NCBI GenBank assembly: GCA_030158285.1
Contig: JAOATF010000166.1
Location: forward strand, 1 to 38,891
Origin: Hyphomonadaceae bacterium
GTDB taxonomy: Bacteria > Pseudomonadota > Alphaproteobacteria > Caulobacterales > Hyphomonadaceae
Length of the DNA: 38,891 bases
Direction of reading: 5' to 3'
Shown piece by piece: positions 23,363 to 31,335 of the stretch (positions within the stretch are counted from its first letter, which is position 1; every line of letters begins with the position of its first letter). The notes below the pieces were generated by a model. That model did not search any database. It saw only the letters and a list, made by a program, of their open reading frames with translations, and was not told the origin of the DNA. A program made the translations under genes and the position numbers.

Positions 23363-23983
23363 TCACGGCCGTTTTGGCGGCTCGAACGCCGGCAGATGCC
23401 ATTTCCAGCGTATGGCGCCGCCGCGGATGATGAAGCCGACGGTCACGGCGATGCCGCTCGCCCATGTCCAGTCCATGCCCATCATCGTCCGCAGGCCGAC
23501 GAACAGCGCCGCGCTGGCAATCGCTGGCGTGATGTAGAGTTCGCGGCTGAGGAGGATGGAGGGCACGCCCGCCAGCACGTCGCGGATGATGCCGCCGAAG
23601 GTCGCCGTCAGCGCGCCCATCACCACGCAGATCACCGGATCGACGCCGAGCGACAGCGCCTTCGCCGCGCCGACGCAGGCATAGACGCACAGGCCGACTG
23701 CATCGAGCCACAGCAGCGTCTGCTCATGCACGCCGCGTCCGCGCGTCAGGTACACCAGGATCGCGACGATGGTGCACACGACGATGTAGCCGGCATCGAC
23801 CACCCAGAAGACATCCGCGCCGATCAGCAGGTCGCGCAGCGTGCCGCCGCCGACGCCGGTGATCGCGGCGAAGAAGATGAAGGTGATCACGTCCTGCCGC
23901 TTCTGCGCGGCCATCAGGGCGCCTGACGCAGCGAAAGTCGCCACGCCCGCATAGTCGAGCACCGAGATGAGGCTGATCTCCAT
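23363..23983 (-). CDS. TRIC-type cation channel / UPF0126 membrane protein
   Basis: The 206-residue product is a seven-helix membrane protein of the UPF0126/TRIC family, built of two repeats. The first holds LDYAGVATFAASGALMAAQKRQDVITFIFFAAITGVGGGTLRDLLIG and the second LDAVGLCVYACVGAAKALSLGVDPVICVVMGALTATFGGIIRDVLAG. The paired GGGTLRD and GGIIRD glycine motifs are characteristic of potassium-permeable TRIC trimers in bacteria. The ATG at 23983 (MEISLISVLDYAG) gives the usual family start; the 21 extra codons upstream are unlikely to be translated. It ends close to the repeat at 23315-23357. Confidence 0.88.
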   Translation of the reverse strand: MEISLISVLDYAGVATFAASGALMAAQKRQDVITFIFFAAITGVGGGTLRDLLIGADVFWVVDAGYIVVCTIVAILVYLTRGRGVHEQTLLWLDAVGLCVYACVGAAKALSLGVDPVICVVMGALTATFGGIIRDVLAGVPSILLSRELYITPAIASAALFVGLRTMMGMDWTWASGIAVTVGFIIRGGAIRWKWHLPAFEPPKRP

Positions 23984-24092
23984 GCTGCGTGTACAGCGCG
24001 AATTGGGGCGGGGCGCAACGGCGCTGGCCTTGCTGTCGCTAGCCATTTCGTCCAGAAAACGGCCTTGGAGTCGTCATGACTGTGGGGTCCGG

Positions 24093-24278
24093 ATGTTGAA
24101 GATTGCAATTGGCATAGCGATAGGCGTTGTCGCGTCAGCCTTTCTGATCATAGCGTTTCCGACGCAGACGGTGGACCTGATCCACAAATTCCTGCCGAGA
24201 ACCACGGCAGCGGCGGAGGGCTTCAATCCTGCCGCTCCGTCCGCGCACCCTGCGCCATCCACGCCTGCCGGACAGTAG
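24093..24278 (+). CDS. Small membrane-anchored protein
   Basis: The 61-residue product has one hydrophobic N-terminal segment (MLKIAIGIAIGVVASAFLIIAFP), then TQTVDLIHKFLPRTT and an Ala/Pro-rich tail. I do not recognise it. GGGG lies a few bases before the ATG. It starts 109 bases from the divergent TRIC gene and is followed by a REP-like repeat. Short genes like this are easily over-called; the coherent membrane segment is the main support. Confidence 0.45.
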   Translation: MLKIAIGIAIGVVASAFLIIAFPTQTVDLIHKFLPRTTAAAEGFNPAAPSAHPAPSTPAGQ

Positions 24279-24306
24279 ATCCTGACGCCACCCTGGGCGG
24301 GCATCC

Positions 24307-24444
24307 GGCCGCTACGCGGCCAGCCCCCTCCGTCGCTTCGCGCCACCTCCCCCGCCTTCGGCGAGGGAGGACTTCCCCACCATGCCAGCGGCGTGTGGTC
24401 CTGCCCCGCGAAGCGGGGAAGGTGGTCCGAAGGGCCGGAAGGGG
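24307..24444. repeat. REP-like intergenic inverted repeat (copy B)
   Basis: A small hairpin GGCCGC-TAC-GCGGCC (24307-24321) is followed by two inverted copies of a unit of about 46 bases, at 24324-24371 and 24399-24444. Each unit has the form CCCCNTCCG..CTTCG..CCACCT-CCCCGC and ends in its own small hairpin. The unit shares the CCACCT-NN-TCCCCGC..GCGGGG core with the repeat at 18464-18584, so they appear to be one family. Confidence 0.7.
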
Positions 24445-24519
24445 CCGACGCCGAAGGCGGCGGACTGCTTGCCGCATTCGGGTCTGGCTCAACGCGCGCT
24501 GACATGTGACTGTCACGCC

Positions 24520-24918
24520 ATGCGTCTCCGCATCGCCCTTGCGTGTTGCGTTGTCCTCGCCGGCCTTGTGGCTGTCGCGCAGGCGCCGTCCGCGCCCAGG
24601 GCGAAGACCGAGGCCCGCTATGCCGGTGGCTTCCGGCCGGATGCCTGTCGCTGGCCGCGCGAGGCGCGCCAGAAGCAGATATCCGCCTGCTGCCAGATGG
24701 ACCTCGAGATCGACGCCAGCGGCTTCGTCGTGCGGGGCGAGGGCGAGTGTACCGATCCGATGTTCCTCGAGCCGACGCTGCGCTGCCTGTCGGCCCAGCA
24801 ATTCATCCCGGCCACCCATAACGGACGCCCGGTCAGCGACATCCAGCATCTCGAATACGAATGGCGCGCCACCACGCCCCCAGGCCGCGACCTGTGCAAC
24901 ACGCTCAAGACCAGCTGA
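24520..24918 (+). CDS. Small exported protein with TonB C-terminal-like fold
   Basis: The 132-residue product begins with a Sec-type signal (MRLRIALACCVVLAGLVAVAQA) and is probably periplasmic. The mature part contains DLEIDASGFVVRGEGECTDPMFLEPTLRCLSAQQFIPATHNGRPVSD, a pattern resembling the C-terminal domain of TonB-like proteins (strand, conserved Asp/Leu helix, F-x-PA..NGRPV), followed by LEYEWR. Several cysteines (DACRW, ACCQM, ECTD, LRCLS, DLCNT) could form disulfides, unusual for TonB domains. There is no membrane anchor beyond the signal. The resemblance is by eye. The start at 24520 is chosen for the signal peptide; upstream sequence in frame is repeat-derived. Confidence 0.6.
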   Translation: MRLRIALACCVVLAGLVAVAQAPSAPRAKTEARYAGGFRPDACRWPREARQKQISACCQMDLEIDASGFVVRGEGECTDPMFLEPTLRCLSAQQFIPATHNGRPVSDIQHLEYEWRATTPPGRDLCNTLKTS

Positions 24919-24990
24919 CACATGACCAGCTGACGGGGAGCCTCCGCCCAGCTAGACAGGCGGCAGGGTGAATCGGCAGGGAGAATCTGC

Positions 24991-25497
24991 GTGGAGTTCG
25001 GATCGAGTTTCGCGGGCAGCGGCGAGGCCGCGCTCTACTGGTCGGAGCTGGCGCGCAACTGGGCGTCGGCCTTCACTTTCCTCGCGGCGTTTCTTGCGGG
25101 CCTGTTCGGCCTCTTCCGCTACATCCGCTCCGAGCGCATGCGCCAGACGGAGCAGGTGCGCGAACTCTACAAGATGTTCTTTGAATCGCCGCGCTACCGC
25201 CGCATCCGCTTCGTCCTCGCCAACCAGGACGCGCCGGAGTTTGCCGCGCTCAGGACGGAGCTCGCCACGCCCGGCATGCCGCGCGAGCTGGAAGCGGAGC
25301 TGATCGACTTCCTCAACTTCCTCGAATTCGTCGCGGGCCTCACCCGGCGCGGCCTCGTCGCCAAGCGCGACATCGACTGGATGTTCTCGAGCTTCATCGA
25401 GCGCGTCATCGCCGTCGATTTCGTGCGCGACTATATTCTCCGTCAGGATTTCGATGAGTTGCGGCTTGCGGCCCGGCGGTCCCAGCCGGCGAAGTGA
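24991..25497 (+). CDS. Hypothetical membrane-anchored protein
   Basis: The 168-residue product has one membrane helix near the N-terminus (WASAFTFLAAFLAGLFGLFRYI, about residues 24-45). A cytoplasmic helical domain follows: ERMRQTEQVRELYKMFFESPRYRRIRFVLANQD, LIDFLNFLEFVAGLTRRGLVAKRDIDWMFSSFIERV. The pattern recalls DUF4760-like proteins of unknown function. The start is GTG at 24991, supported by AGGGAG about 8 bases upstream. It lies between the small exported protein and the S9 peptidase gene on the same strand, with gaps of 72 and 99 bases. Confidence 0.7.
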   Translation: MEFGSSFAGSGEAALYWSELARNWASAFTFLAAFLAGLFGLFRYIRSERMRQTEQVRELYKMFFESPRYRRIRFVLANQDAPEFAALRTELATPGMPRELEAELIDFLNFLEFVAGLTRRGLVAKRDIDWMFSSFIERVIAVDFVRDYILRQDFDELRLAARRSQPAK

Positions 25498-25596
25498 GCA
25501 TCGCCCGCTTCCCATCGGGCCGGAGAGCCGGATAGGGTCGATCCCGTTGAAGGCGCGCATCGGCGCCCACACTTGCTGGCCATTGGGGAGATATCC

Positions 25597-27786
25597 ATGA
25601 CGGTTCTGACGCGTCGCCTGTTCCTTGGCGCAAGCGCTGGCGTGCTCGTCGCTGCGTGTGCGCCTTCCGGTGATGCGCCGGCTGTGGTGTTGCCGAAACT
25701 GTCGGATGCGCCTGCCGCGCCGGTCGCGCGCGTCGAGCCGGTCAGCGACGTCTATTTCGGCGAGACCATCACCGACAATTACCGCTGGATGGAAAACCCG
25801 AAAGACCCGGACTGGCTGCCCTTCCTCGAGAACCAGAACAAGCACACGCGGGGCGTCATCGATTCCATTCCCGGCCGCGACAAGATCCTTGCCCGCATCA
25901 AAGATGTCACCGGCGACATCGTCGCCACCAACCGCGTGCAGGAAGAAGGCGAGCACCTGTTCTTCGAACAGCGCCCCGCCGGCGCCGAAAGCTTCAAGCT
26001 GTTCGTGCGCGAGACAGGCGCGGACCGCGTTCTCGTCGACCCCACGACCATGACCGCAGGCGGCGGCCACTATTCGCTCGACTGGTGGAGCGCGGCGCCG
26101 GGCGGGAAGTATGTGGCTTACGGACTGTCGAAGGATGGCAGCGAGGACTCGATCCTGCACATTCTCGAAACGGCGACGGGCAAGGATCTGGCCGAGACCA
26201 TTCCCAACACGCAGTACGGGTCGCCCGGCTGGCTCGATGATGCGTCGGGCTTCTTTTATACCCAGCTCACCAGCCCGCCCGACTCGCCGGACCGCTATCT
26301 CAACAGCCAGGCGCGTTTCCACAAGCTGGGCGATGATCCGGCGAAGGATCCGGTGCTGGTGAAGCGCGGGCTCGATCCGAAGATCGCGTTCGATGACATC
26401 CAGGTGCCCTTTATCAACACGGCGTATGGATCGTCCCACGCCTTCCTCGTCCTCGCCGATGTGCGGCCGGATGTGCGGCTCTACATGGCGCCCGTCGCCG
26501 AAGCGGCGTCTGGAAAGGCAAAGTGGGTTGAAGTCGCCAAGTTCGAGGACGAGATCAGCGGCCTCGAAGTCGACGGCGATACGCTCTACCTGCTCACCAC
26601 CAAGGGCGCGCCGCGCGGCCGCGTGCTGAAGGCCAGCCTCAAGACGCCGTCCGTCGCGAAGGCGACAGAGGCCGTGGCACAGGCCGAAACCGTGATCGAC
26701 AGCTTCGCGCTGGCGAAGGACGGGCTCTATCTGCGCATCATGGATGGCGGCATCTGGAAGCTGAAGAAGCTCGACAAGGCCGGCAAGCTTGGCGAGATCG
26801 CGCTGCCCTTCGACGGCACGATCGGTGGCGTCTTTGCCAGCTCCGACCGCGATGGCGTCAAGATGAACTATGGCGGCTGGCTCGCGCCGACCGGCATCTG
26901 GCAGGTCGATGCTGCCGGTGTTGTCACGGACACCGGCTTGACGCCGAAGCCGGACATCGATGTCAGCGCGTACGCGACCACGCGCGGCTTCGCCACGGCG
27001 AAGGACGGGACGAAGATTCCCTACAGCCTGATCCACAAGAAGGACGTCAAACTCGACGGATCGAACCCGGCATGGATTTCGGCCTACGGCTCCTACGGAT
27101 CGATCTCCTACACGCCCGCCTTTGCCAACCGCTCACTGGCGTTCATCGATGAGGGCGGCATTATCGGCTACGCCAACGTGCGCGGCGGCGGCGAGTATGG
27201 CCGTGAATGGCACCTTGCCGGCCAGAAGCTCAACAAGGCCAACACCTGGCGCGATCTCATCGCGGTGTGCGAGGAGCTGGTGGCCAAAGGCTACACCTCG
27301 ACGCCGAAACTCGCGATCGGCGGGCGCTCCGCCGGCGGCATCACGACGGGCATGGCGCTGACCGAGCGTCCGGATCTGTTTGCCGCTGTCGTCGCTGGCG
27401 TCGGCTGGCACAACCCGCTGCGCTATCCCGCCGAACCCAATGGCTGGGGCGAAGCGCCGGAGTGGGGCGATCTCCGCGAAGAGCAGGGCTACAAGGCGGT
27501 CAAGCTGATCGACAGCTATCATGCGGTGAAGGACGGCACAGCTTATCCCGCCGTCCTCCTCACCACCGGCGTCACCGATCCGCGCGTCGCCCCCTTCCAC
27601 ATCGGGAAGATGACGGCGCGCCTCCAGGCCGCCACCTCGTCCGAGAACCCCATCCTGCTGCGCGTCGATTTCGACGCTGGCCACGGCATGGGCTCCACCC
27701 GCACCCAGCAGGACAACGAGGCGGCGGATACCTATTCCTTCCTGCTCTGGCGCACCGGCTCGAAGGGGCATCAGCCGGCGGCGTAG
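25597..27786 (+). CDS. S9 prolyl oligopeptidase-family lipoprotein
   Basis: The 729-residue product is a serine peptidase of family S9, which cleaves short peptides, usually after proline. The N-terminus TRRLFLGASAGVLVAAC has a twin-arginine and a lipobox ending at Cys, so it is probably a Tat-exported lipoprotein. The beta-propeller region runs to about residue 460. The catalytic domain follows: SAYGSYG, ANVRGGGEYGREWH, GGRSAGGI with Ser578, TDPRV with Asp661 and DAGHG with His696. Length is normal for the family. The ATG at 25597 has GGGGAG 6 bases upstream; an in-frame TTG eight codons earlier is less likely. Envelope location suggests a role in peptide scavenging. Confidence 0.93.
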   Translation: MTVLTRRLFLGASAGVLVAACAPSGDAPAVVLPKLSDAPAAPVARVEPVSDVYFGETITDNYRWMENPKDPDWLPFLENQNKHTRGVIDSIPGRDKILARIKDVTGDIVATNRVQEEGEHLFFEQRPAGAESFKLFVRETGADRVLVDPTTMTAGGGHYSLDWWSAAPGGKYVAYGLSKDGSEDSILHILETATGKDLAETIPNTQYGSPGWLDDASGFFYTQLTSPPDSPDRYLNSQARFHKLGDDPAKDPVLVKRGLDPKIAFDDIQVPFINTAYGSSHAFLVLADVRPDVRLYMAPVAEAASGKAKWVEVAKFEDEISGLEVDGDTLYLLTTKGAPRGRVLKASLKTPSVAKATEAVAQAETVIDSFALAKDGLYLRIMDGGIWKLKKLDKAGKLGEIALPFDGTIGGVFASSDRDGVKMNYGGWLAPTGIWQVDAAGVVTDTGLTPKPDIDVSAYATTRGFATAKDGTKIPYSLIHKKDVKLDGSNPAWISAYGSYGSISYTPAFANRSLAFIDEGGIIGYANVRGGGEYGREWHLAGQKLNKANTWRDLIAVCEELVAKGYTSTPKLAIGGRSAGGITTGMALTERPDLFAAVVAGVGWHNPLRYPAEPNGWGEAPEWGDLREEQGYKAVKLIDSYHAVKDGTAYPAVLLTTGVTDPRVAPFHIGKMTARLQAATSSENPILLRVDFDAGHGMGSTRTQQDNEAADTYSFLLWRTGSKGHQPAA

Positions 27787-27796
27787 CTGCTCGCAG

Positions 27797-28069
27797 CTAT
27801 GAATTGCCTTGCGTGATGAAGGCTGCGATCGCGCGCTTTTCGTCAGGGGTGAGCGTCGATCCCATCGCGCTCATCTTGCCGCTCTCGAGCGAACGTACGA
27901 TGGCGTCCGGCGACCATTTGCGCAGGACAGAGACGTCCGGAACGCCAGGCTGGCCGGGCTCATGACAGCTCTTGCAGCGGAACTCGTAGTTCAGCTGCGC
28001 ATCGCCGAGCGGCGACGGCTCCGGGACCTGATCCACGAAAGCGACGAGCAGGACCAGCAGCCTGATCAT
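27797..28069 (-). CDS. Small mono-haem cytochrome c
   Basis: The 90-residue product starts with a hydrophobic export signal (MIRLLVLLVAFVDQV) and has one haem-binding CKSCH. The likely axial methionine lies in the segment SGKMSAMGSTLTPDEKRAIAAFI, whose LTPDEKRAIAAFI is the usual C-terminal helix of class I cytochromes c. It is periplasmic and would transfer one electron. Its ATG overlaps the stop of the upstream dioxygenase-like gene as ATGA, so the two proteins are made together, and the cytochrome is a natural redox partner for it. It converges on the S9 peptidase gene with a 10-base gap. Confidence 0.85.
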   Translation of the reverse strand: MIRLLVLLVAFVDQVPEPSPLGDAQLNYEFRCKSCHEPGQPGVPDVSVLRKWSPDAIVRSLESGKMSAMGSTLTPDEKRAIAAFITQGNS

Positions 28070-29079
28070 GCGATCTTCGCCTGCGTCAGCTCGCGCGTGG
28101 TCGGAATGACAAAGAACCAGGTCGTCCGCGCTTTGTCGCGGCGGTAGGACGGGTTGGTATGCGTGGTGCCGAACGCATCCCAGATCATCGCTTCGTTTGT
28201 CCCTGACCACGCCATGTAGCGGTTGTGCTGCGTGTTTACGTGCGCCCACAGCTCGGCGATCACGGCGCGGCCTTCATCCTCCGGCATGCCCTCGATCAGG
28301 CTGTGCGGATTTTTCGGCAGGTAAAGCTGGGGCGCTTTCGTGTTGTAATGCTCCAGCACCATCGGCCGGCGCAGCGCCTTCGCCGCATCGAAGGCCGGCA
28401 GCTCATCATAGGGCGTGCTCGTCGTCGCGAGACCTGCGTGCAGGGCGTGGCTGCGCTCGACGATCTGTTTCAGGTGGCGGGGCAGGGTGCGATAGGCCTC
28501 CTGCATATTCGCGAAGGTGTGCGGCGAGGCGGGCGGCACGTCGATGGTGGTGTTGATGGAGTACGCGCCGCCATCCGTGTGCAGCGTCTCGATATAGCGC
28601 GGCTTGCGCGACACCGTCGGCACAGGTTCGGCCGGTCCCCCGAAGTCGGCGATGAAGGAAAATTCGCCATAGTCGTTGCGCGGCGGACGCGGGACAGCGC
28701 CGTTGACCGGCGCCGCTCCCGGATTGCGCGGCATCACCTTGCCATCGCGCGGATACCCCAGCGCATAGGCCGCAGCCCCGATCGCCGGACGGGTCAGCGG
28801 GGCTTCCGGGCGCACATGCAGGATCAGGTGCTTGTCGAGCTTCGACTTCAGTTCGGCCGAAGCGAAGGGGTCATTGGCAAGCACGCCAAAGTCCTTGGTC
28901 TCCAGCACCGCCGCAAATCCATCGTTGACCGGCTTGAGCGCATAGAGCCCGCTCCGCGACACGTAGGGTGCCGCGACCTGCCCCGAGGTTGCCAGCCCGG
29001 AGGTGGATTGGCAGCCAGCCAAGCCCATCGCCGGCGCAGCCGCCATGCTGGCGAGGACGGTCCGGCGCGAGACTTTCAT
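28066..29079 (-). CDS. TauD/TfdA-like Fe(II) dioxygenase with Tat/lipoprotein signal
   Basis: The 337-residue product has a twin-arginine signal with lipobox (MKVSRRTVLASMAAAPAMGLAGC) and then a domain resembling TauD/TfdA Fe(II)/2-oxoglutarate dioxygenases. The metal-binding HxD is in ETLHTDGGAYSI. The distal histidine is in IWDAFGTTHTNPSYRRDKART, where one of the arginines would hold the cosubstrate. RPMVLEHYNTKAPQLYLPKNPHSLIEGM matches the substrate-side region. GGGGAG lies 6 bases before the ATG at 29079, so the signal peptide is supported. Members of this family normally work in the cytoplasm, where 2-oxoglutarate is available, so export is odd. It is coupled by ATGA to a cytochrome c gene. 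Substrate unknown. Confidence 0.75.
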   Translation of the reverse strand: MKVSRRTVLASMAAAPAMGLAGCQSTSGLATSGQVAAPYVSRSGLYALKPVNDGFAAVLETKDFGVLANDPFASAELKSKLDKHLILHVRPEAPLTRPAIGAAAYALGYPRDGKVMPRNPGAAPVNGAVPRPPRNDYGEFSFIADFGGPAEPVPTVSRKPRYIETLHTDGGAYSINTTIDVPPASPHTFANMQEAYRTLPRHLKQIVERSHALHAGLATTSTPYDELPAFDAAKALRRPMVLEHYNTKAPQLYLPKNPHSLIEGMPEDEGRAVIAELWAHVNTQHNRYMAWSGTNEAMIWDAFGTTHTNPSYRRDKARTTWFFVIPTTRELTQAKIA

Positions 29080-29297
29080 GGCAGGCTCCCCAATAGCAGG
29101 CCCGTGGGCGGGCCCGGCTATTGATCCGATGCTCCGCCGGGCAGAAGATCGCCTTGCCGCCGACCCCGTCCAATCACTTCTGTTTGTGGCGATATTTCCC
29201 GCCACCCCCTCTATCCCCAGCGCGAGCGCCTCGCGGGTGTTCCCGCCGCCTCCGCGCGGGACTATGTCCTGTCAGAGACACCAGCAGGGCCGCACAC

Positions 29298-29897
29298 ATG
29301 ATCAACCGCTCGGCAGGGCCGGAAATCATCCGCCTGATCGACCTCCTGTCGAAGCTGCCCGGCCTCGGGCCGCGCTCGGCCCGCCGCGCCGCGCTCCATC
29401 TGATGAAAAAGCGCGACCAGCTCCTGACACCGCTTGCCGCCGCCCTCACCGAGGCTGCCGCCAAGGTCGAGATCTGCTCCGTCTGCGGAAATTTCGACAC
29501 GGTGAACCCGTGCTCCGTGTGTGCCGCTCCGGGACGCGACACGGCGGTGATCTGTGCGGTGGAGGAGGTGGGGGATTTGTGGGCGATGGAACGCACCGGC
29601 GTGTTCCGCGGCAAGTATCATGTCGTCGGCGGCACGCTTTCGCCTCTCGATGGAATTCGTCCCGAAGACCTCAATATTGCTGGACTTGTTGAACGCGCCG
29701 GCAACCCAGATGTGCGAGAAGTAATCCTGGCGCTGAACGCTACGGTGGACGGGCAGACAACTGCCCACTACATCACCGACAGGCTGGCTCATCTTCCCGT
29801 GAAGGTGACGCGCCTCGCCCACGGGGTGCCCGTGGGGGGTGAACTCGACCATCTGGATGATGGCACGATCGCAGCTGCGATGGCGTCCAGGAGATAG
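29298..29897 (+). CDS. recR: Recombination mediator protein RecR
   Basis: The 199-residue product acts with RecF/RecO to load RecA on gapped DNA. The N-terminal helix-hairpin-helix ([23 protein letters not shown]), the four-cysteine zinc finger ([16 protein letters not shown], Cys60, 63, 72 and 75), the Toprim domain ([39 protein letters not shown]) and the C-terminal [26 protein letters not shown] are all in place. Length is normal. The ATG at 29298 is the conserved family start. The usual upstream neighbours dnaX and ybaB are absent; a small membrane protein gene follows 21 bases downstream. Confidence 0.97.
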   Translation: MINRSAGPEIIRLIDLLSKLPGLGPRSARRAALHLMKKRDQLLTPLAAALTEAAAKVEICSVCGNFDTVNPCSVCAAPGRDTAVICAVEEVGDLWAMERTGVFRGKYHVVGGTLSPLDGIRPEDLNIAGLVERAGNPDVREVILALNATVDGQTTAHYITDRLAHLPVKVTRLAHGVPVGGELDHLDDGTIAAAMASRR

Positions 29898-29918
29898 AAT
29901 TATCGGCTGGGGCGTCCC

Positions 29919-30167
29919 ATGGTGAAACGCAAGCATGTACCGGTTCTGCTGACTGTCGCGGCGGTCGGCATTGGCGTCGGCATCGGCATGTGGCTGATGC
30001 GCGACCGGATAAAGGCCGCCACGGCCCAGGCCCGCGTCTCGGCCCGCCGCTTCCGCGACCCGCTCGACGTGTTCGGCGCGGATGTTCCCGACGCCGCCTT
30101 CGAGGGCGTGCCGAACTACCCCTACATGCCGGAAGGCTGGAAGCCGAAGCGCGGCGTGCGCGACTAG
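29919..30167 (+). CDS. Small single-pass membrane protein downstream of recR
   Basis: The 82-residue product has one membrane segment (VPVLLTVAAVGIGVGIGMWLM) after a basic start (MVKRKH). A charged stretch (RDRIKAATAQARVSARRFRDPLDVFG) and a Pro/Tyr-rich tail with PNYPYMPEGWKPKRG follow. I do not recognise it. It begins 21 bases after the recR stop and is probably on the same transcript; no link to recombination is implied. Confidence 0.6.
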   Translation: MVKRKHVPVLLTVAAVGIGVGIGMWLMRDRIKAATAQARVSARRFRDPLDVFGADVPDAAFEGVPNYPYMPEGWKPKRGVRD

Positions 30168-30199
30168 GCGCTGGTTCCCGTCCGCGCTAGGGTTCGCCC

Positions 30200-30478
30200 A
30201 TGCGTGCAGGTTTCCTTGTCATTGCTGCCCTTTTTCTTGCTGCGTGCAGTGTTGCGCCGGCTGCTGCGCCTGTTGCGGCTGTGTCGGTCCCGGACGGACG
30301 GCCGGAACTCTTTGACGCCACGCCGGATGGCGGCCGCGTCGCTAACGCCGATGGGATCTATGCCGACGAGGCCGCCGAGATCGCCGCCGCCCACTGCAAC
30401 GCCACCGACCGCGACGTGCGGATCACCGGTATTACGCTTGAGCGTCACGCGTTGATCTTTACCTGCGTCGCGGCCTAG
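30200..30478 (+). CDS. Small lipoprotein
   Basis: The 92-residue product opens with a lipoprotein signal (MRAGFLVIAALFLAACS, lipobox LAAC). A short Ala/Val linker and a small domain of about 60 residues with two cysteines (AAHCNATDRDVRIT and LIFTCVAA) follow. I do not recognise the domain. It is the third gene in line after recR on the same strand, 32 bases after the previous stop. Confidence 0.6.
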   Translation: MRAGFLVIAALFLAACSVAPAAAPVAAVSVPDGRPELFDATPDGGRVANADGIYADEAAEIAAAHCNATDRDVRITGITLERHALIFTCVAA

Positions 30479-30572
30479 CGCCTCCGCCGGCAAATCACGC
30501 TAGCGTCTGCCCCGCCACGACAGGACTCCCGAGCGGGGAGGCGCCGGAGGGCGAGGCGAGAGGAGGGTGCGC

Positions 30573-31139
30573 ATGCGAAAACCATCCATCATCGCGCTTG
30601 CGATCCTCCTGGCCGGAACCGCCAGCGCCCAGACGCCCTCCAGCCCCACGCTCACCCTGCCCAAGCCCCCCGTCGCGCCGACCGCGCCGAAGGTTGCCAC
30701 GACAGCCAGCAGCGACAACGCCGACCAGCTGGGCGTGATGCGCGCCGCGCAGGAGGCGCAGGCCAACCTCCGCAGCCTGATGCTGTCCTACCCCGAAGCC
30801 GGGGCAGCGAAGCCTGTGATCCGCGGGGCAACGTCCAACCCGTGCGAGCGCACCGGCCTTGGCGCGTCCCTCTCCTGTATCGACGGCATCAAGCGCCAGC
30901 TCTCGCGCGCCCGGCTGCCCGCCGCCGAAAAATCCCAGCTGGATGCCGACCTCACCCTTCTCCGCGACACGCTCAAGGATGCGCAGTACGGCTCGCCCAA
31001 GCAGCGCACCGCCCGCCTCGCCGAAGCCCGCCAGCGCGCTGGCCGGATCGACGCCACGCTCGCCAAGCTCACCGAGCCGCGCGCGCCAGCGGCGGCAAAC
31101 GTCCCGCTCGACAAGCTGATCCCTGGGCTGGTGAATTGA
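30573..31139 (+). CDS. Exported hypothetical protein, helical
   Basis: The 188-residue product has a Sec signal (MRKPSIIALAILLAGTASAQ). A Pro/Thr-rich linker follows, then a helical domain with the cysteine pair in NPCERTGLGASLSCIDGIKRQL and a heptad-like region ending in RAGRIDATLAKLTEPR. AGGAGG lies 6 bases before the ATG at 30573; a GTG two codons earlier has no space for a ribosome-binding site. Function unknown. An extended inverted repeat begins two bases after its stop and may end the transcript. Confidence 0.6.
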   Translation: MRKPSIIALAILLAGTASAQTPSSPTLTLPKPPVAPTAPKVATTASSDNADQLGVMRAAQEAQANLRSLMLSYPEAGAAKPVIRGATSNPCERTGLGASLSCIDGIKRQLSRARLPAAEKSQLDADLTLLRDTLKDAQYGSPKQRTARLAEARQRAGRIDATLAKLTEPRAPAAANVPLDKLIPGLVN

Positions 31140-31140
31140 C

Positions 31141-31252
31141 TCTGGACCGCCGGGCCCTGCCCGGCAGCGCGTCGCCTTGCGACGCGATTTCCCAACATCA
31201 CACCCGCTCGCTGCTTTGCAGCGACTGCCGGGCGGGGGCCCGGCGGTCCAGA
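31141..31252. repeat. Long-armed intergenic inverted repeat with two internal hairpins
   Basis: The outer arms (27-28 bases; 31141-31167 and 31225-31252) are complementary apart from one mismatch and a one-base length difference, with the core CTGGACCGCCGGGCCC. Between them are two side hairpins: CGCGTCG-CCTTG-CGACGCG, and CGCTGC-TTT-GCAGCG at 31209-31223. The layout is a cruciform-like mobile palindrome. Its sequence differs from the repeats at 18464 and 24307, so it is a separate family. It may terminate the gene ending at 31139. Confidence 0.7.
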
Positions 31253-31335
31253 AAATTGCGAGCATGCGCGCGAATCCCCCAACTCTCCCTCCCGCGCCGG
31301 TTGATCGGAACAAAGAAAGAACTTAAACTCTCGCG

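Noticed and set aside
28070..28249. N-terminal extension of the cytochrome c frame
   Set aside because: It lies inside the dioxygenase gene in another frame; the ATG at 28069 with ATGA overlap and a signal peptide is the sensible start.
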